DNA of 64,000 nucleotides from Aphelocoma coerulescens (Eukaryota; Chordata; Aves; Passeriformes; Corvidae). The stretch covers positions 64,240,578 to 64,304,577 of the forward strand of contig NC_091014.1 of assembly GCF_041296385.1 (NCBI RefSeq). Direction: 5' to 3'. The notes beneath the pieces were generated by a model. The model was not told the origin of the DNA. It made no database searches and saw nothing but the letters and a program-made list of their open reading frames with translations. This document shows positions 62,820 to 64,000 of this stretch, piece after piece (within the stretch, counting starts at the first letter, position 1; every line of letters starts with the position of its first letter). Position numbers and translations under genes: made by a program.

Positions 62820-63891
62820 GTGTGAAATGTTTCATGGACAGGTTTAGTCTGATTTAGGATCAAAGACTTTGCAAAATTCTAACCTAGGATTTATGTGTCT
62901 TTAATGAATGTAGAATTATTGTGTTAACTTTTGCACTGGTTTTGTAATATCTGCATCAAAGTACATCCTAAAAAATAGCACACTTCATACAGCGTGTCTC
63001 TGTATTTCATTCTCATTTTTCTTCCCTTTCTTTTCCTTCCTTTCACTCTGACAGAAATTATTTCTTGCCATCCGGTGCTTGTCTTTTGTGGAAAGTTCGA
63101 GTCCTCTGCATGCCTTTTCAGATGGGTGGAGTTTTTAACACCCCAGGAAATAGGGTTTTTTCACCCCTTTCTACAGATGAATTCAGGGCTCAATTGAACA
63201 CAATGGATGCCACGTGATTACAAGTTCCATTTTTCTTATTAATTAACCCATGCATTCCTATTCAAAATTTTGATAGATTTCTAATAACATTTTTATGCTT
63301 CTCTGCTTGTGCCTTTCGGGGAAACCCCTACCAACTCTTCTGTGTGTTCACTTACTTTATGCACAAGATTTCCCAGATATTGGCTTTGTCTTCTGAAAAG
63401 AGCTCAAATCCCTGGCTTCTGTCTTAGCTCTGTACACTGATAGAACCCAGGGAGTTCAGTGTTGTATATCATGATGACTTTGAGCGTTTCATAACATCAT
63501 ATTTTTGACTTTCTACCCACTTTTTACCAGTCTCTGACCTTTCTTTCCTTTCTGTATGTTTTCTTCCCTGATGGTTTATATTTATTATCTGCAGATGTTA
63601 GAAGAGATTTCACTATTCTCCATGTTATTTTGTTAACTGTGATAAGATCTCAAACCGCTCCAAATTTAGCACAATATGCAGTTTTCAAGCTTTGATGTTT
63701 TAGTCATTCTCACCGTTCCTGTCTGGATGAACAACCTTAGGCTACCCTTGGCACTTTCCTCCCCTTTTGTCAAGATTGGCAATGTGGGTGTGTGCCCCTG
63801 TCCCTTCTGGGATTGTCTGCCCTGAAGAGAAACCAGATCTGTTCCTGCCTATAACAAGTGCTCCAACGGTGAAAGTATCATCATGGAACAT
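62820..63891. other. Sequence after the possible transmembrane exon
   Basis: AT-rich, intron-like. I looked for C-type lectin domain exons (paired cysteines with WxxY/F and WIGL-type motifs) and found none. Ends in the CR1 copy at the window edge. Confidence 0.45.
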
Positions 63892-64000
63892 GGAATCAGA
63901 ATATCCTGAGCTTGAAGGGACCCACAGGATCATCCAGTCCAGCTCCTGACCCTGCACAGACACCCCAACAGACCCACCTGTGCATCCCTGAGAGTGTTGT
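63892..64000 (-). mobile_element. CR1 LINE 3' end, cut by window edge
   Basis: Reversed CR1 3' end with GAGCTTGAAGGGACCCACAG and CAGCTCCTGACCCTGCACAG, the same subfamily as the forward copy ending at 14762. Continues past the right edge. Confidence 0.8.

Overview
The window is nuclear vertebrate DNA, very probably from a songbird (Passeriformes). It carries interrupted genes with GT-AG introns, a CpG-rich divergent promoter, and more than twenty fragments of the CR1 LINE, the dominant avian retrotransposon. A solo LTR in it resembles a family I associate with zebra finch and its relatives. I cannot name the species.

Left (1-12767, minus strand): C12orf4 (FERRY3), a subunit of the Rab5-effector FERRY complex. 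Ten coding exons carry the start codon and 478 codons; the last ~70 residues lie beyond the left edge. Around 12600-12960 a CpG-rich block holds the non-coding first exon of C12orf4 and, pointing the other way, the first exon of RAD51AP1. Middle (12913-18851, plus): RAD51AP1, a homologous-recombination factor, in eight coding exons giving a short 264-residue protein. Next (21767-50170, plus): DYRK4, a dual-specificity kinase, with 13 exons recognised, including a complete kinase domain and the stop; its first exon with the start codon was not found. The order C12orf4 / RAD51AP1 / DYRK4 is the same as on human 12p13.

Right (50171-64000): the expected next neighbours (AKAP3, NDUFA9) are not seen. 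Instead there is a broken first exon of a MOXD2-like copper monooxygenase (about 56175-56461), an ERVL-type LTR fragment (about 60701-60945), and the first exons of a probable NK-type C-type-lectin-like receptor with an inhibitory tyrosine motif (62271-62352, with a possible transmembrane exon at 62666-62819).

All exon junctions were read by eye. In each of the three main genes the listed exons join in phase without a stop, which is the main support for the models. No novel multigene system was found. The points most worth a second look are an in-frame RAD51AP1-to-DYRK4 read-through possibility, a perfect 15-bp hairpin just upstream of a DYRK4 splice acceptor, a solo LTR with a perfect 5-bp target duplication, a shortened RAD51AP1 with WTPP in place of WVPP, and the receptor and MOXD2 fragments downstream of DYRK4.
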